Shown: piece after piece, positions 11,312-22,082 of the stretch
Layout of the letters: every line of letters begins with the position of its first letter
Position numbering within the stretch: the stretch's first letter is position 1
NCBI GenBank assembly: GCA_946965045.2
Contig: OX337231.1
Coordinates: 3,224,001-3,288,000, forward strand
From: Epithemia pelagica
Lineage: Eukaryota; Bacillariophyta; Bacillariophyceae; Surirellales; Surirellaceae
Reading direction: 5' to 3'
DNA: 64,000 nt
Position numbers and translations under genes: made by a program
The notes under the pieces: model-generated
What the model was told of the DNA's origin: nothing
Seen by the model: only the letters and a program-made list of their open reading frames with translations
Database searches by the model: none

Positions 11312-12059
11312 CTATACTATTGAATTAACCGTTCATTCTCGCCGTCAAAGCTACATGGAAAGTTGTTTCTTGGTCGATGATGCTCTTGCTCTTTTTTCAT
11401 ACAGGAGAGTATTTCAGGAGCACGCAGTGTGAGTCGATATTTCCTTCTAGCTTCAGGGAGACCAATTGGACTTCGTGTACACGAGAAGAAGACTTTGATG
11501 CAAAATTTGTTTATGATAAGCTCTGGAATCATTTTCAAAATTGTTGTGTCATGACGCCGTCCTCAATGCGATTGCAAAATTGCTTTGACTTTTGTTCAAG
11601 GATAGTTTTAATAGTTTAGCCCCATGAAAATAGCACTATTGGGTTTCGTTACACCAAAGGATACCAACGTACCCAGCACAGTGTTACTTGAATATGCAAT
11701 CAACTGGAAAGAGTTCATTGTTGATGGAGAATTTCTATGGATAAATCGTCAGCAGGGCGCTCCTGAAAAGTAAGGAGACCATAGAGAGCAGGAGTTCAGA
11801 GCACGACCTCCATGACAACTTACCTGATAATGTGATTTCTTGTTTTTCTTAAGCGGAAATCGTACTTGACTTCGCTTCGATCTTGATGCCTCACTGAAAG
11901 CACCCATCGATGTTGTTGTGAGTAAGAAACATTGGATACAAGTTTAGGTCACATAATAGCAATGCTGCGAGTATCCTTCTGTCGTCCTTTCCCGCTTAAC
12001 GGAAAAGAAAGTTCGTCGCGTTGAATCTGGGTGCAGAAGTCGAGCACGAAACCACATTC
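11312..12059. other. Intergenic region with one small ORF
   Basis: Mostly AT-rich sequence without recognisable domains. One ATG-started frame at 11624..11773 (49 codons, beginning MKIALLGF) is open but unsupported by any homology I can see. It could be a micro-ORF, a missed terminal exon, or chance. Nothing else noted. Confidence 0.35.
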
Positions 12060-13034
12060 TTAGAAGACACCAAAATATTTCCGCGCCTCTGCCGCCTCGT
12101 CATCGTCCATTTCATCAACACGAAGGTCGTCTACACGATCCAACTGATCATGATCTTTTCTTGAAGGTTTCTCACGACGGAAGGCATCAGATAACCTCTC
12201 TTTTAACTCGTCTGTATCAGGGAAGCGTCCTTCACTAAACCGATCCCATAACACGGATGATAACTCAGGAGATTGAGTGACCACAACCTGGTAAGCCCCA
12301 CCTTTGTTTGGTGGTCGACTGGGAATCAGAGTCAATGAGTTTATTTTCTCGTCGAAGGAAGACATGAGCTCTTGTCCGTGGTAAGCAGCTCTCAATAACC
12401 AGCGGCACCCGACGCAGTAAGTAATTGCAACATTGGGCGTCGAAAGAAACTGAGCACCATTCAACTGTACCCCATCAAGTACGCCTGTATGTCTTGAAAC
12501 ATTCGAACTCAAATCGATCACAGTTTCTTGGCTGGTGGTACTCTCAGTCTTCTTTGATTGATTCTGTAGCGTGTCGCTGTGGCCAAGATATAAATCAGGA
12601 TTAATTTTATCTCGGAGACGCTGTTTGAGATCCTTTGCCTCAGGGAAGGACCCTTCCTTCTCGCGATCCCACAGCAAGGAGAACGAACCATCACCATTGT
12701 TGGTTTTAACGACAAAAACTCCAGTGGGGCTCGATGGAGATCGAATAGGAACCACGGTCACATCGCGCAACAGTGCCTCTGAAGAAAAGGTTGTAAGGAT
12801 CTCTTGTGCAAGCCAGAAACTTCGTAATCGCCACTGTGAACTAGCACAGTACTCGATGCTGAGGTGATAAATCTCAGATAAATCCGGGGGAACAGGCTGG
12901 TCGCACAGACGAGTTTGGGGAGAGAAACTCTTAATCGAAGGTGATCTAAGCAAAAAGAAAGCGTTTGTCGTCTGCCACAACAGGCTGATGCCGAAAAGGC
13001 ACTGTGTCGGAATCCAGAGCGCTGAGATCGTCAT
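12060..13034 (-). CDS. Tandem SelT/SelW/SelH (Rdx) family protein, plastid-targeted
   Basis: 324 residues with two copies of the Rdx thioredoxin-like fold. Copy 1 (~57-145): IEYCASSQWRLRSFWLAQEI, then LLWDREKEGSFPEAKDLKQR and the terminal segment YLGHSD that is typical of bacterial and algal members. Copy 2 (~200-285): ITYCVGCRWLLRAAYHGQEL, then VLWDRFSEGRFPDTDELKER. Copy 2 keeps the redox CxxC (CVGC) where selenoproteins have CxxU. Copy 1 has CASS, so the second Cys is missing. The N-terminus is a signal peptide (CLFGISLLWQTTNAFF) ending in the diatom plastid AF motif. The C-terminal ~35 residues are acidic. Two TACTCCTA-type elements lie upstream (13089-13098 and 13181-13190). The fold assignment is firm; the redox substrate is unknown. 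Confidence 0.82.
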   Translation of the reverse strand: MTISALWIPTQCLFGISLLWQTTNAFFLLRSPSIKSFSPQTRLCDQPVPPDLSEIYHLSIEYCASSQWRLRSFWLAQEILTTFSSEALLRDVTVVPIRSPSSPTGVFVVKTNNGDGSFSLLWDREKEGSFPEAKDLKQRLRDKINPDLYLGHSDTLQNQSKKTESTTSQETVIDLSSNVSRHTGVLDGVQLNGAQFLSTPNVAITYCVGCRWLLRAAYHGQELMSSFDEKINSLTLIPSRPPNKGGAYQVVVTQSPELSSVLWDRFSEGRFPDTDELKERLSDAFRREKPSRKDHDQLDRVDDLRVDEMDDDEAAEARKYFGVF

Positions 13035-13361
13035 TGCTGAAATTTTGATGTCCTTCGTCCTTCATGGCGCCACATGAAAAAATAAAAATAGGAGTAAGAG
13101 AATTTTCTATGTCAACTACCTACCTAGAGGCAGAGGTGGACCCTTGAATGCGCAGTTTATGGCCTTACCATTTACACCTTCTACTCCTAACAAAAAGAAA
13201 ACTTGACTTTGAAGAAAACGATGATTGTATTTAGGTCGGGCCAAACTCACAAAAATGCTTACACATCATTTCCAACCATGAACATAGGGTCAAAGCAAAT
13301 GCACGTCCCTTGATTCGTTCAGTTTTTGTCAGGGATTGATTGACTTCTGACATGAACTTCA
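13035..13361. other. Short intergenic region upstream of the SelW-like gene
   Basis: AT-rich. It contains a TAGGAGTA element at 13089-13096 and its reverse complement form CTACTCCTAA at 13181-13190. No open frame of interest. The 3' end of the neighbouring minus-strand gene is at 13362, so this is the promoter of the 12060 gene. Confidence 0.4.
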
Positions 13362-15067
13362 CTAGTGGCTCTTGCGTTGCCGTTTTCTTTTGCCTTTAAT
13401 CACGAACAGTGCACGCATCCCAAGAAGGAGAAAGGCCGCACTCAGCGTCAGTGGCAACAGGAAAAGCATTTCACCTTCCTCAGTCCATGCTGGCGGATTT
13501 GTCCCCGCCCCGCTGTTTATCTTTGACGGATCCGTCATTGTGAGTTGAATGCAATGAGAAAGCCCCATGAACACCCCTTCAACTTCAGACGATCGTGGCA
13601 CGAGTTGAGTTGTACGGTTGAAGCACACGGCCCATTCCTGTTTTAAAACTGCTGTGTTGTTTTGTATGACCTCCACGAGATGATCCACAATGATTTGTCG
13701 TCGAATACTAGTGCCGTTGCTACTTTCGTCAGTTGACTTTTGCTTCTGCATATGGATGGCAGCCCATTCGTTCAAGGGCAAGAGACCACGTACAAATATA
13801 GTTCGCGCTCGGGTCTCGTCCCGTTGCAGCAGGGCCACTTGGATCCACCAGAGCAAATTCTCGAGCGCGGTTTCAGTAACATTGTACATCGGAGCGGCTT
13901 CGCCAACGTCGTAACCACAATTTCTATACACATCGCCTCGCAAAGATATCGTATCTGGGGCTTGACGGGCTAAGCAAACAATCGAGTCCAACCAGGTTTT
14001 CAAGGATGCTTTCTTCTCCAGGACCGGACCAGAACTATCAACTCTCATCGATAGCATGTTAAGTGGAGTATCGCTGCGACGTCGAATCCCATCCAGCCAA
14101 CGCCAGAGTTCTTTTTGGCGCAGCAGCGTCGAAGAAGATTCTGACGACGCTGCAAGCTTCACATGCTCGACCGTTAGACCCGTGGCTCCCAAAGAAAGTC
14201 CCATACAAACGGCATATAAAAAGGGTACACGGTCTCGGAGTGAAAAATCATTTTCTTCGCGGATCCTTTTTCGAAGCAACCCTTCAGAGGCTAACTCTGG
14301 GGCAACGCGGACAAACTTCTGAAGCAGCGGTAACGGTGCCACCAGCGTAGACGGCAGGGCCGCGGCATAACCTAATTCATACCAGGCATCCATGACACCA
14401 AGAACGCGTTGAAAAGCGTATCCAAAGGCATGTTCATGGCCATCATAAGATACCTCCTCGCCGTCCATGAGCCACATTTTGAGGGCGCGGGGTGATTGCG
14501 CCTTTTTTTCCAACATGAGATCAAGCAATCGGTCCAAAGGCGACCAATCAAATGTGGTATTGCAATAATACCAATCTGTATCATCAGGAATATAGGGAAG
14601 AAAAATCTTGTCACTGTGAGTTCTATCCCTACTAATGTCCACCAAGAGATGCTTCTTTTCTGACTTCTCAACAGGTAAGTTCGGCAAAGGCATCGCGGAA
14701 TTCTCTCTCCGCTGAGCAATCCAGCTGAGTTGCTGAGTCCCATTGAGTTGTGCAAATAATCTTGTTTCTGCTATCAAACGAGGGTTCCATATAGCCTTGC
14801 GGCAAATTCCTTTTTCGTCATACCAGGGAGCTGGACGTTGATATATGCCGCCAGGGCTTCCCGGTATCGCTGGAAACCAGCCCGTTCCAAATTCTTCCAC
14901 TTGTCTTTCTCAACTTGAGGCAAGGACTGGAACTGTGCCGAGACCTGTTTGAATCGTTCGTAGCTCAGCGGTGGCTCGTTGTTAGAGGTTTGTGCTTGTC
15001 GGTACAGTTCAAAGGCACGCAAGGGTGGTCGAGGTCGATCGGGGTCACTAGTGCAACGGTGGACCAT
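13362..15067 (-). CDS. HMG-box-like N-terminus joined to a large protein with a C-terminal membrane segment (tentative model)
   Basis: Two overlapping frames need joining. 15067..~14824 encodes an HMG-box-like region (RPPLRAFELYRQAQ, FKQVSAQFQSLP, then WKNLERAGFQRYREALAAY). The second frame, open from 14900 to 13362, has no ATG until well inside and is preceded by an in-frame stop. A GTATGA donor at 14823 and an ATAGCAG acceptor (exon restart at 14770 or 14767) join them in phase, giving ~549 residues with an intron of 53-56 nt. The long part has no domain I recognise; it has six NxT sequons and ends in a transmembrane segment (LLPLTLSAAFLLLGMRALFVI) and a basic tail. An HMG box with luminal-looking sequons is odd, so two separate genes, the second with an unseen first exon, remain possible. 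Confidence 0.45.
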
Positions 15068-15855
15068 GATTGCACGTGAAACAGCCGTGTCATCAGAAGA
15101 AAGGTAGCAACAGTATCAAGTACATTGCTTCGAACTTCTTCGAGTTCGAGGGTACCGTTTATCGTTCAAGACGTGGTTGAGTGGACCGAGGAAAAAGTGA
15201 GAAGAGGGCACGAAACATGTTTGCGCGACCAATAACGGGTAGATGAGGTAGATGAATAGCTTCACAACTCACAACCAATTCGAGCGAAGATAGATGTAGG
15301 AGTGCGGATAAGTCACGTGTCTTCCTCCTCCATCTCCAGATTGAACCATGTGGACATGTGTGAGGGATAAAAAACGAACAATCAAGTGCAAAACATGCTT
15401 TCTCAACGCTCGCCTCAATGGCCATTTTTAAATATCAAGTATATGGATTATAGACCTTGTCCCCACCCATGCCTGTGTCTCTGACAGTCGCGAAACCGAC
15501 TTCTACATGAAGGATCATTCAGGGAAATAATTATTTTTGGACGATAAATAGTGAACGTGAAGCTCCTGGAGAGTCAGTCACTTCGATAGCAGACTCAATC
15601 AGCATTAGTTCAGATAGACACGGGCGTGTGTCTTACCAGTAACAACAAAAACTTCGTCTTTGAACATGATTTTGAGGATCAGATTGGGGGCACTTTCAAG
15701 ATACTTCCAACGTGTCGACTGGGAAAGGTACGAAAGAGGGACCCAGAGGCTCCACAAACGGTGTGCTCATGATCGCCACCATTTAGCAAGATCAAACCCT
15801 TCCGTAAGGAATGTACATGATTGCTGTGTTGGTGAACAGTTTTAACCGACCGTCT
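15068..15855. other. Intergenic region
   Basis: Between the HMG-box start and the 3' end of the LON-domain gene. Some frames are open (for example 15159-15425 on the minus strand), but none starts with a plausible protein or shows a domain. A GTAGGAGTG element near 15296 resembles the recurrent TACTCCTA motif. Nothing else seen. Confidence 0.4.
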
Positions 15856-17279
15856 TCACGATGAACCAACATCAAAAGGCAATTCATCATCGTCTTTATC
15901 TTCGCCTCGATATTTGATTCCCGCCTTTTGCAGCTTTTCTCGAAGCTGTGCCTTTTTCTTGCGAAGCATTCGATAAGCAAGTTTTAATCTCTCAAAAAGA
16001 CTATCCGCGTCCATGGCCTGCACACATAAGAAAAAGTTAGAATTCAAAGTAACCAGAATGACAAATATTTGCACCAACGATGCTGGATCACGGCCTTACC
16101 TGGATGCGGTAAGTGGCTTCCTCTGTGGCAACAAGCTCAGTACAAAAGGCAGCCCAACTGATGGCAGTCAATTCTCGAGGGGACAGGGTGTTTTCGTTTT
16201 GGCTGTTGGTGGACGAAACACGGTAGCCCTGGGTATCTGTGGACAGCGCTACTTCATAGGCACCCCGGAAACGTCCTAGACGATCGTCCAACTTATCGAC
16301 TTCGTCATCATCATCATCATCGTCTTCGTCCGTGTCAACGTCTTCTTCTTTTTCGCTCTCTTCGTCAATGATACTACTTTGTTCATCATCAGTCTTATAA
16401 AAACGTTCCTCCTGTTAGTCAGTCGTGAGACTTTTAAGTTCTTCATTACAAGCAACATCAGACACATGGAAACGTACCAGTTTGGCAATCTCAATTCTCT
16501 GTTCCATCTCCTTGTCCTCGGACTCACTGTTCTGCTTTGCCTGATTTAACCGATACTCCATACTCGACAGCAAAAGCATAGAATTTTCAATGTTGCCAGC
16601 CAACAAATTCGGCAGTTCCAGGTTCGGAGGAATGTCATCAGCTATTTCCATGCAAGTCGCTCTCAGATACGGTTCCTGCTGAGAAATTTCGAGCAGCTGC
16701 GCTCTGCCCACCGCAGCTATGGTGACAAATATGCCAAAACCTTCCATTGAATTGTATGCCTCAACCTCACAAAGCGGAACGGTTTGAATGACACCTGTAT
16801 AAAGATGGCCTCGTTGTGCGTGAGCTCGAAAACTTTCCGAACTTTGAGAAAACATTAATTGTTGACCTACCAGACTGAGCCATCAATCCCATTGCTACTA
16901 CACCATCATGATTGTCCATAACGTCACGAAAAAGCTTTATGAAACGATCTTCATAAAGACGAAGTTGCTTAGTTTCACCTTGAAGCAACACATCTTCGAA
17001 AGAAAAAGGCAGGACACATATTGACTTCGGAGGACCTCGACCTGAAGTATCCAAGCCAATCTGTGGTTCACTTCCGGGTAAACCAAAGTCGTGGTCTCGC
17101 CACTCCGCGATTCCCCATAGCTCTGTCCTTTGTCGAGAGTCGCCTTTCAAGGAAAGAGTTGAAGATCTTGGTTGAAGCCATGGTAGACGGTGTGAACGGA
17201 TGTGGATTGATTGTCCTGAGAAACCACAGGTGTAAGATAATGATTGAAAAAGTAGTATCAAAAGAAACAACATGACCAT
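15856..17279 (-). CDS. Plastid LON substrate-binding-domain protein
   Basis: Four exons: 17279..16871, 16824..16478, 16411..16100, 16017..15856; 409 residues. The N-terminus MVMLFLLILLFQSLSYTCGF is a signal peptide with a plastid-type CGF cleavage motif. The central domain is the Lon protease N-terminal (PUA-like) domain without ATPase or protease parts: ICVLPFSFEDVLLQGETKQL, then EDRFIKLFRDV, GVIQTVPLCEVEAYN, GRAQLLEISQQEPYLRATCM. Plants have similar stand-alone plastid LON-domain proteins. After it come a helical region, an acidic stretch (EKEEDVDTDEDDDD), and a basic helical C-terminus. Introns 2 and 3 (66 and 82 nt) have clear GT-AG ends in phase 0. Intron 1 as placed is only 46 nt. A TTACTCCTAT element lies ~42 bp upstream of the ATG. 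Role unknown, perhaps substrate recognition or quality control. Confidence 0.78.
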
Positions 17280-17717
17280 TCGGGAAGAAGGTACTGGCGA
17301 TTTACTTCCTTCTGTCCCTATTACTCCTATGAGAATTGTTTCTAAAAGAGTGATGGACGAAGTGCCAAGTGCCAACTAACTGCGCCAACTCCACGCTCCC
17401 TGCCATGTCAGGTTTACCTTGACGGGTATTTTATCGTTAGTTTATTTGCCGGGTCTGATATTCGGGATATTTTCCGGTAAGTGCTCATCCTGTATTTTAG
17501 ACCACATAGATCAGGTAGTTTTAGGTAGGAGGAGAAAAACCCAAAACATTTTTTTGTGTCCCGTCCGATCCCAGTCCATTGTCCATTTGCATCAGTGTTT
17601 CGGTCTGTCTCTTGTCTGAATTAAACATCGAGAATCGAGACAGAAGAGCAATATAGAAAGTTGTTTGAGTTAAGAAGCAAAGCTCTGCCGTAGGACAGTG
17701 AGAATTTTTGAAGCAAC
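17280..17717. promoter_or_regulatory. Divergent promoter of the LON-domain and GOLD-like genes
   Basis: 438 bp between divergent starts. It has TTACTCCTAT at 17321-17330, close to the LON-domain ATG. The stretch next to the GOLD-like gene is purine and pyrimidine mixed without a clear TATA box. No ORF. Confidence 0.4.
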
Positions 17718-19193
17718 ATGGCATCAAATCACCCGGGCACTACAGATGTCTCATCACATGCAATGACCAACTCATCTGGTCACCCAAAGGTATCGCCTAA
17801 GGATTCTTCATTGGGTGACATGACCAAAGGAAAAGGGGGAGCATGCGATTCATCTTCCGCAACTCCTACAATTGATGAAGCCTTCTCTGCCATGGAGGCA
17901 ATGGTAAAAGATGGCCGCATCACGTCGGAGTACGAGAAGAAATGTATTAAAGTGCTACTTTCTGACCATGATGCATTGAAAGACAAGATCGGGAAGCTTA
18001 AATCTCTACTCGGGAGGTCCGCAAAAGCCCAGCGGGAGGCAAAAATTGAGTTGGAAACTACGCAGAAGAAGTATCAAGAAGCTTCTCTTGAAGTCGAAAG
18101 ATTGAGGGCCAAAGTCGATAAGCTTGCGACGCGTCCGACTCATATGGATCTTCTAGCTGACTTTGAAACAAACTTCGACAGAGCACTTTTGTCTGTGAAC
18201 CAACAAGCTGGAGGGGAGAGCACGGCGGCTCCGACCGTAGATTCTCAGGGTCGTGGAAGTATTGCACAGACTCCAGATTCGGACTCAGCAGTAGTCGATG
18301 ACTTGCTTATGCAAGAACTGCAGGAGTCCAAGAATCGAATTGAAAAACTTGAATCGCTCAATTCGGCACTACTTCATAGGTCTTCCCAGCTTGAGAGCGA
18401 AGTGAAAGACCGACGCAGAGAACGCGATGAACTACAAAGCCGAGTCACACACTTGGAGTTGGAGAAGCGCATGGCCGTAATGGAAGCGGAACATGCGACT
18501 AAAGCGATGGAAGAGAAATCCGCATCCCTGGCTGAAATGCAGATGGAAATTGATCTGGTTAGTAAGGCCAGTGTCAAAGCCCAACGTCGTGCAGCAAAAG
18601 AAGAAGAGCTCATCAAGTCGGTGAAGACGGACCAGAAACACGTGCAGCAGCTGGAATCACAGGTTCAGGCTCTTCAGGAATGGGCCACTGCAGCCGCAGA
18701 ATCGAAGACATTAGCGCAAGAGCGAGTTCGCCTTTTGGAAGCTCAAGTACGATCCCTTCAAGAGGGTGGCACTGCAGGGGATGCGGGTCGACAAAAAGTA
18801 CTGTGGGAAAAGAAAGGCTCTTTCGTGGTGGGAGCTGGTGATATTGGTGTACGCGTGTTTGAATGCGATAGTAACCTAGCCAACCTGTCGCAGCGCGTTA
18901 TCCTGCGATGGCAGTTTGATTTGACTGCTGATGATCTAAACGTGGACTTCTCGGCATTTCAGGGTCGCTGTGAGTCTAAGGATGACCGTAAGAAGGCGAT
19001 TGCCAACAATCGCGTTCTCATAGCAGACAGAGTTGTCAAGGGTGGCGCCGCTGGTGATTTGGACAACGCTTTCTTTTACCAAGACACATGTACTTTGGCA
19101 TGGTCGAACCTAAAGTCCTGGGTCAGACCTCGAACCGTACGGTATACTATTCAAGCTGTTGCCATTTCGATGAATGAAGTGATCCATGAATAG
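17718..19193 (+). CDS. Long coiled-coil protein with a C-terminal GOLD-like domain
   Basis: 491 residues, single exon. Residues ~85-150 and ~195-365 are strong coiled coil (heptad-rich, for example RRRERDELQSRVTHLELEKR). The last ~110 residues resemble the GOLD beta-sandwich of SEC14L/p24 proteins: after GSFVVGAGDIGVRV come ILRWQFDLTADDLNVDFSAF and a final strand with TVRYTIQAVAI. The LRWQF segment followed by a strand and then a loop of charged residues is the specific match. GOLD domains act at Golgi and endosomal membranes, so a golgin-like tether is a reasonable inference. No transmembrane helix or signal peptide is present. The N-terminal ~50 residues are disordered. I do not recognise the full architecture. 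Confidence 0.68.
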   Translation: MASNHPGTTDVSSHAMTNSSGHPKVSPKDSSLGDMTKGKGGACDSSSATPTIDEAFSAMEAMVKDGRITSEYEKKCIKVLLSDHDALKDKIGKLKSLLGRSAKAQREAKIELETTQKKYQEASLEVERLRAKVDKLATRPTHMDLLADFETNFDRALLSVNQQAGGESTAAPTVDSQGRGSIAQTPDSDSAVVDDLLMQELQESKNRIEKLESLNSALLHRSSQLESEVKDRRRERDELQSRVTHLELEKRMAVMEAEHATKAMEEKSASLAEMQMEIDLVSKASVKAQRRAAKEEELIKSVKTDQKHVQQLESQVQALQEWATAAAESKTLAQERVRLLEAQVRSLQEGGTAGDAGRQKVLWEKKGSFVVGAGDIGVRVFECDSNLANLSQRVILRWQFDLTADDLNVDFSAFQGRCESKDDRKKAIANNRVLIADRVVKGGAAGDLDNAFFYQDTCTLAWSNLKSWVRPRTVRYTIQAVAISMNEVIHE

Positions 19194-19416
19194 ATGCTGT
19201 TCAAGTGCGCCCATGGAGGAAGATTAAAAGAGCAATTGTCGCTTTAAATTTTGTGTCATGTTTAGGAAAGTGATTAGAGACATGTATGCGTGTGCAATGT
19301 AGAATGTGTAGTCGATTATTCACGTAGCTGAATTCTTTGTTTAGTGTTTAGGGAAGTGATTAAAGATATGTATGTGTGCGTGTGAAATGTGTGTAAACGA
19401 ATATTCAACGGTGACT
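19194..19416. repeat. Diverged 65-bp direct repeat between convergent genes
   Basis: Two similar copies, about 19260-19324 and 19346-19410, both begin GTTTAGG(A/G)AAGTGATTA and run through TATG(C/T)GTGTG to an ATATTCA/TTATTCA end. They form the 3' region shared by the GOLD-like gene and ftsH. Probably a local duplication. Confidence 0.6.
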
Positions 19417-21512
19417 TTATACTCCAGACGGAATCGTTTGGAAAGGAAGCTTTTCACGGTTTTTCTCAGCACCGAGAATAGCATAGTCAATTGTTCGGGC
19501 CTTGAATTCGACTAGCATCATTTGGAATTCCTCAGCGGACACCACTTCTTGCTCAAGCAAGACACTTGTCAAGTGTTCAAGAAGCTCCCGGTTGTCAGAC
19601 AAGATTTGCTTGGCGATGAGGTAGGAGTTGTTCACAAGACGTTCCACTTCTTCCTCCACAGTACCCATAATTTTGTTACCCCATTGAGTAGGACGGCGCA
19701 TCATTCGCATTCCCATAAATGGACCTTGGCCTGATGGTTCAGAAATGGCGACACGGCCGACCTTGTCAGACATTCCCCATTCTTTGACCATACGCTTAGC
19801 AATGTTGGCAACTTGTTGAATATCGTTGGAAGCACCAGTTGTAACCATGTCCTCTCCGTAAATGATCTCTTCGGCAAGACGCCCACCCAAAGCGACGGCT
19901 AGCTGAGATTCCAAATATTGTCGGCTGTACATACCAGATTCAAGACGGGATTCCTGAGGAGCAAAGAAAGTCAAACCTCCAGCACCGTTTGATCGTGGAA
20001 TGATGGAGATCTTTTGAACTTGGTCGTAGTCAGGAACCAAAGCTCCAACAATAGCATGACCGGCTTCGTGGTAAGCAACCAATTCCTTTTGTTTCAATTG
20101 AGGATTGCCACCCTTCTTTTCCAATCCAACCATGATACGGTCAACAGCAGAATCAATTTCTTCCCATCCAATGGTGGTCTTCTGTTTACGAGCAGCGGAG
20201 ATGGCGGCTTCGTTCATGAGATTCTCAAGTTGAGCTCCAGAGAATCCAGGAGTACGGCGGGAAACAGCTTCGAGATCGACATCAGGTTCCAAGGGCTTTC
20301 CTCGAGAGTGAACTCCCAAGATTCTGGTTCGACCCTTGAAATCAGGAAGATCAACTGTCACCTTACGATCGAACCGTCCAGGACGCAACAAGGCTTGGTC
20401 AAGAATGTCCACACGATTCGTGGCAGCGATGGTGATAATTCCTGGGTTTCCATCAAAACCGTCCATTTCAACAAGGATTTGATTCACAGTTTGTTCACGT
20501 TCGTCGTTACCTCCAGCGTAACCAGCACCACGTTGACGACCGACGGCATCGATCTCATCAATAAAGATAATGCACGGGGCGTTCTTCTTTGCTTGTCCGA
20601 AAATGTCACGAACACGAGACGCACCAACACCGACAAACATCTCTACAAATTCACTACCACTGATACTGATGAAAGGAACACCGGCTTCTCCAGCAACGGC
20701 CTTGGCCAAAAGAGTCTTACCCGTTCCTGGAGGTCCGTCAAGAATCACACCGCGCGGGATACGGCAACCATTCTTGGTGTAGGCTTCTGGTTTCTTCAAG
20801 AAATCGACCACTTCGGCCAATTCCAATTTGGCACCGTCGCAACCGGCAACATCGTCAAAGGTAACGCCCGTGTCTGGAACCATTTGGATTTGGGCCTTGG
20901 ACTTACCAAATCCCATTGGGTTTCCTGGTCCACCCATGCCACCGCCCATGGGGCCGCCCGCACGTCTGCTCAAGAAGAATAGACCGGCAAAAAGAATGGC
21001 TGGGAAAATGAGGGACTGGGCCAACTCGCCAAGTCCACTTGCTTGTTGGGCGGGGAGCACAGTGACATCAACCTGCAATACGAAGGGAACAAACGATCAG
21101 TATTTGGACGGCTCAGGAAACTCGAGTGGCGCGAAACATGTCATACCTTGTGGTTGGTGAGCTGTGTCAACAGATCAGGATCGTTGGGGAGAGCTTCAAT
21201 CTTCACACGAACACCATCCACATCGACACCCAACAATTGAGTCCCATCGGAGCTGAAGGTGACCTTCTCGATACGATCTCCATTGACCAATTTCAAAAAG
21301 TCAGAGTAACGGACATCAGATGGTTGGCCGTAAGAGTTTTGTTGAATGACTGGGAGATCACTGCTCGCCGGAACAGGGGCGGCGGGGGGCATATCCGCCA
21401 TGAATCGACGAGAACCATTGCGTTGCGTCCGGTAGAGCGGGCTTTGTGGGACGAAAGCACTGGCTTGGTCGGCAAGTACAAGTGCCGCGAGAAAGGAGGA
21501 TGTGAACTTCAT
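19417..21512 (-). CDS. ftsH: Nucleus-encoded plastid FtsH metalloprotease
   Basis: ATP-dependent thylakoid protease, the family that removes photodamaged photosystem II D1. Exon 1 is 21512..21147 and exon 2 is 21072..19417, with a 74-nt phase-0 intron (GTATGA...GCAG); 673 residues. The signal peptide [18 protein letters not shown] ends in the diatom ASAFVP motif. Then a luminal-type region ([18 protein letters not shown]), one membrane segment (~142-159, [15 protein letters not shown]), Walker A GPPGTGKT (~235-242), Walker [14 protein letters not shown] (~290-300), second region of homology [20 protein letters not shown], and the zinc site HEAGH (~457-461). Only one membrane helix is clear, as in plant thylakoid FtsH whose first helix is removed on import. 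TACTCCTA elements lie upstream. Confidence 0.96.
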
Positions 21513-22082
21513 TGTTAAGAACTGTCAAGTAGAGATTATGAGAAGAGACAGGTCTCTACCAAACTTGCAATCGATGAGCTGCACCGTGTGTTGTGGTGAA
21601 GCAGTCAGAATTGCATAGAATGACACAGAGTGCCGTGTATGTTTCTCGCTTGCTTGGCGAGATCAACTCAAAATCTTGTGCAGAGAGGATACGCCGCACC
21701 CGCACTGTCATTTGACTGACTCACCATGTCAAAATGTGTTCTGTTTTGAAGTTGCGCCCGCCACGCACGCACGACAGACATAAAAGGGACTGAAAAAATG
21801 AACCTATCATCAGCAGCCCCCTCCGTGTCGCGTTTCCCGCAAGATACGCCTAGGAGTGGATAGTGGATACCTCTTCATAGCTACTCCTAGGAGTACTGCT
21901 TGTCTTGCAAGGTAGTCATAACTATCATGCCAAGTACTCCTAAGAATTTGTTGGCTCTTAGAATAGGGAAGAGCTTTTGATCAGCAACCCTGCTGCAATC
22001 GAAGCTTCGGATTCTCTTGCTCGAAAGGGGACACGAACACAGGCATCAATTTGCAACAACATTCAGAGCCACATCCTACGGT
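21513..22082. promoter_or_regulatory. ftsH upstream region with clustered TACTCCTA elements
   Basis: Between ftsH and the TTL-like gene 3' end. It holds CCTAGGAGTG at 21849, the palindrome CTACTCCTAGGAGTAC at 21881-21896, and AGTACTCCTAAG at 21933-21944, 340-430 bp from the ftsH ATG. No ORF is supported. Confidence 0.45.

Noticed and set aside
20014-20982. 322-codon plus-strand frame antisense to ftsH
   Set aside because: It is an exact antisense shadow of the conserved FtsH ATPase/protease region, low in complexity (S/T/N-rich) and without any domain.
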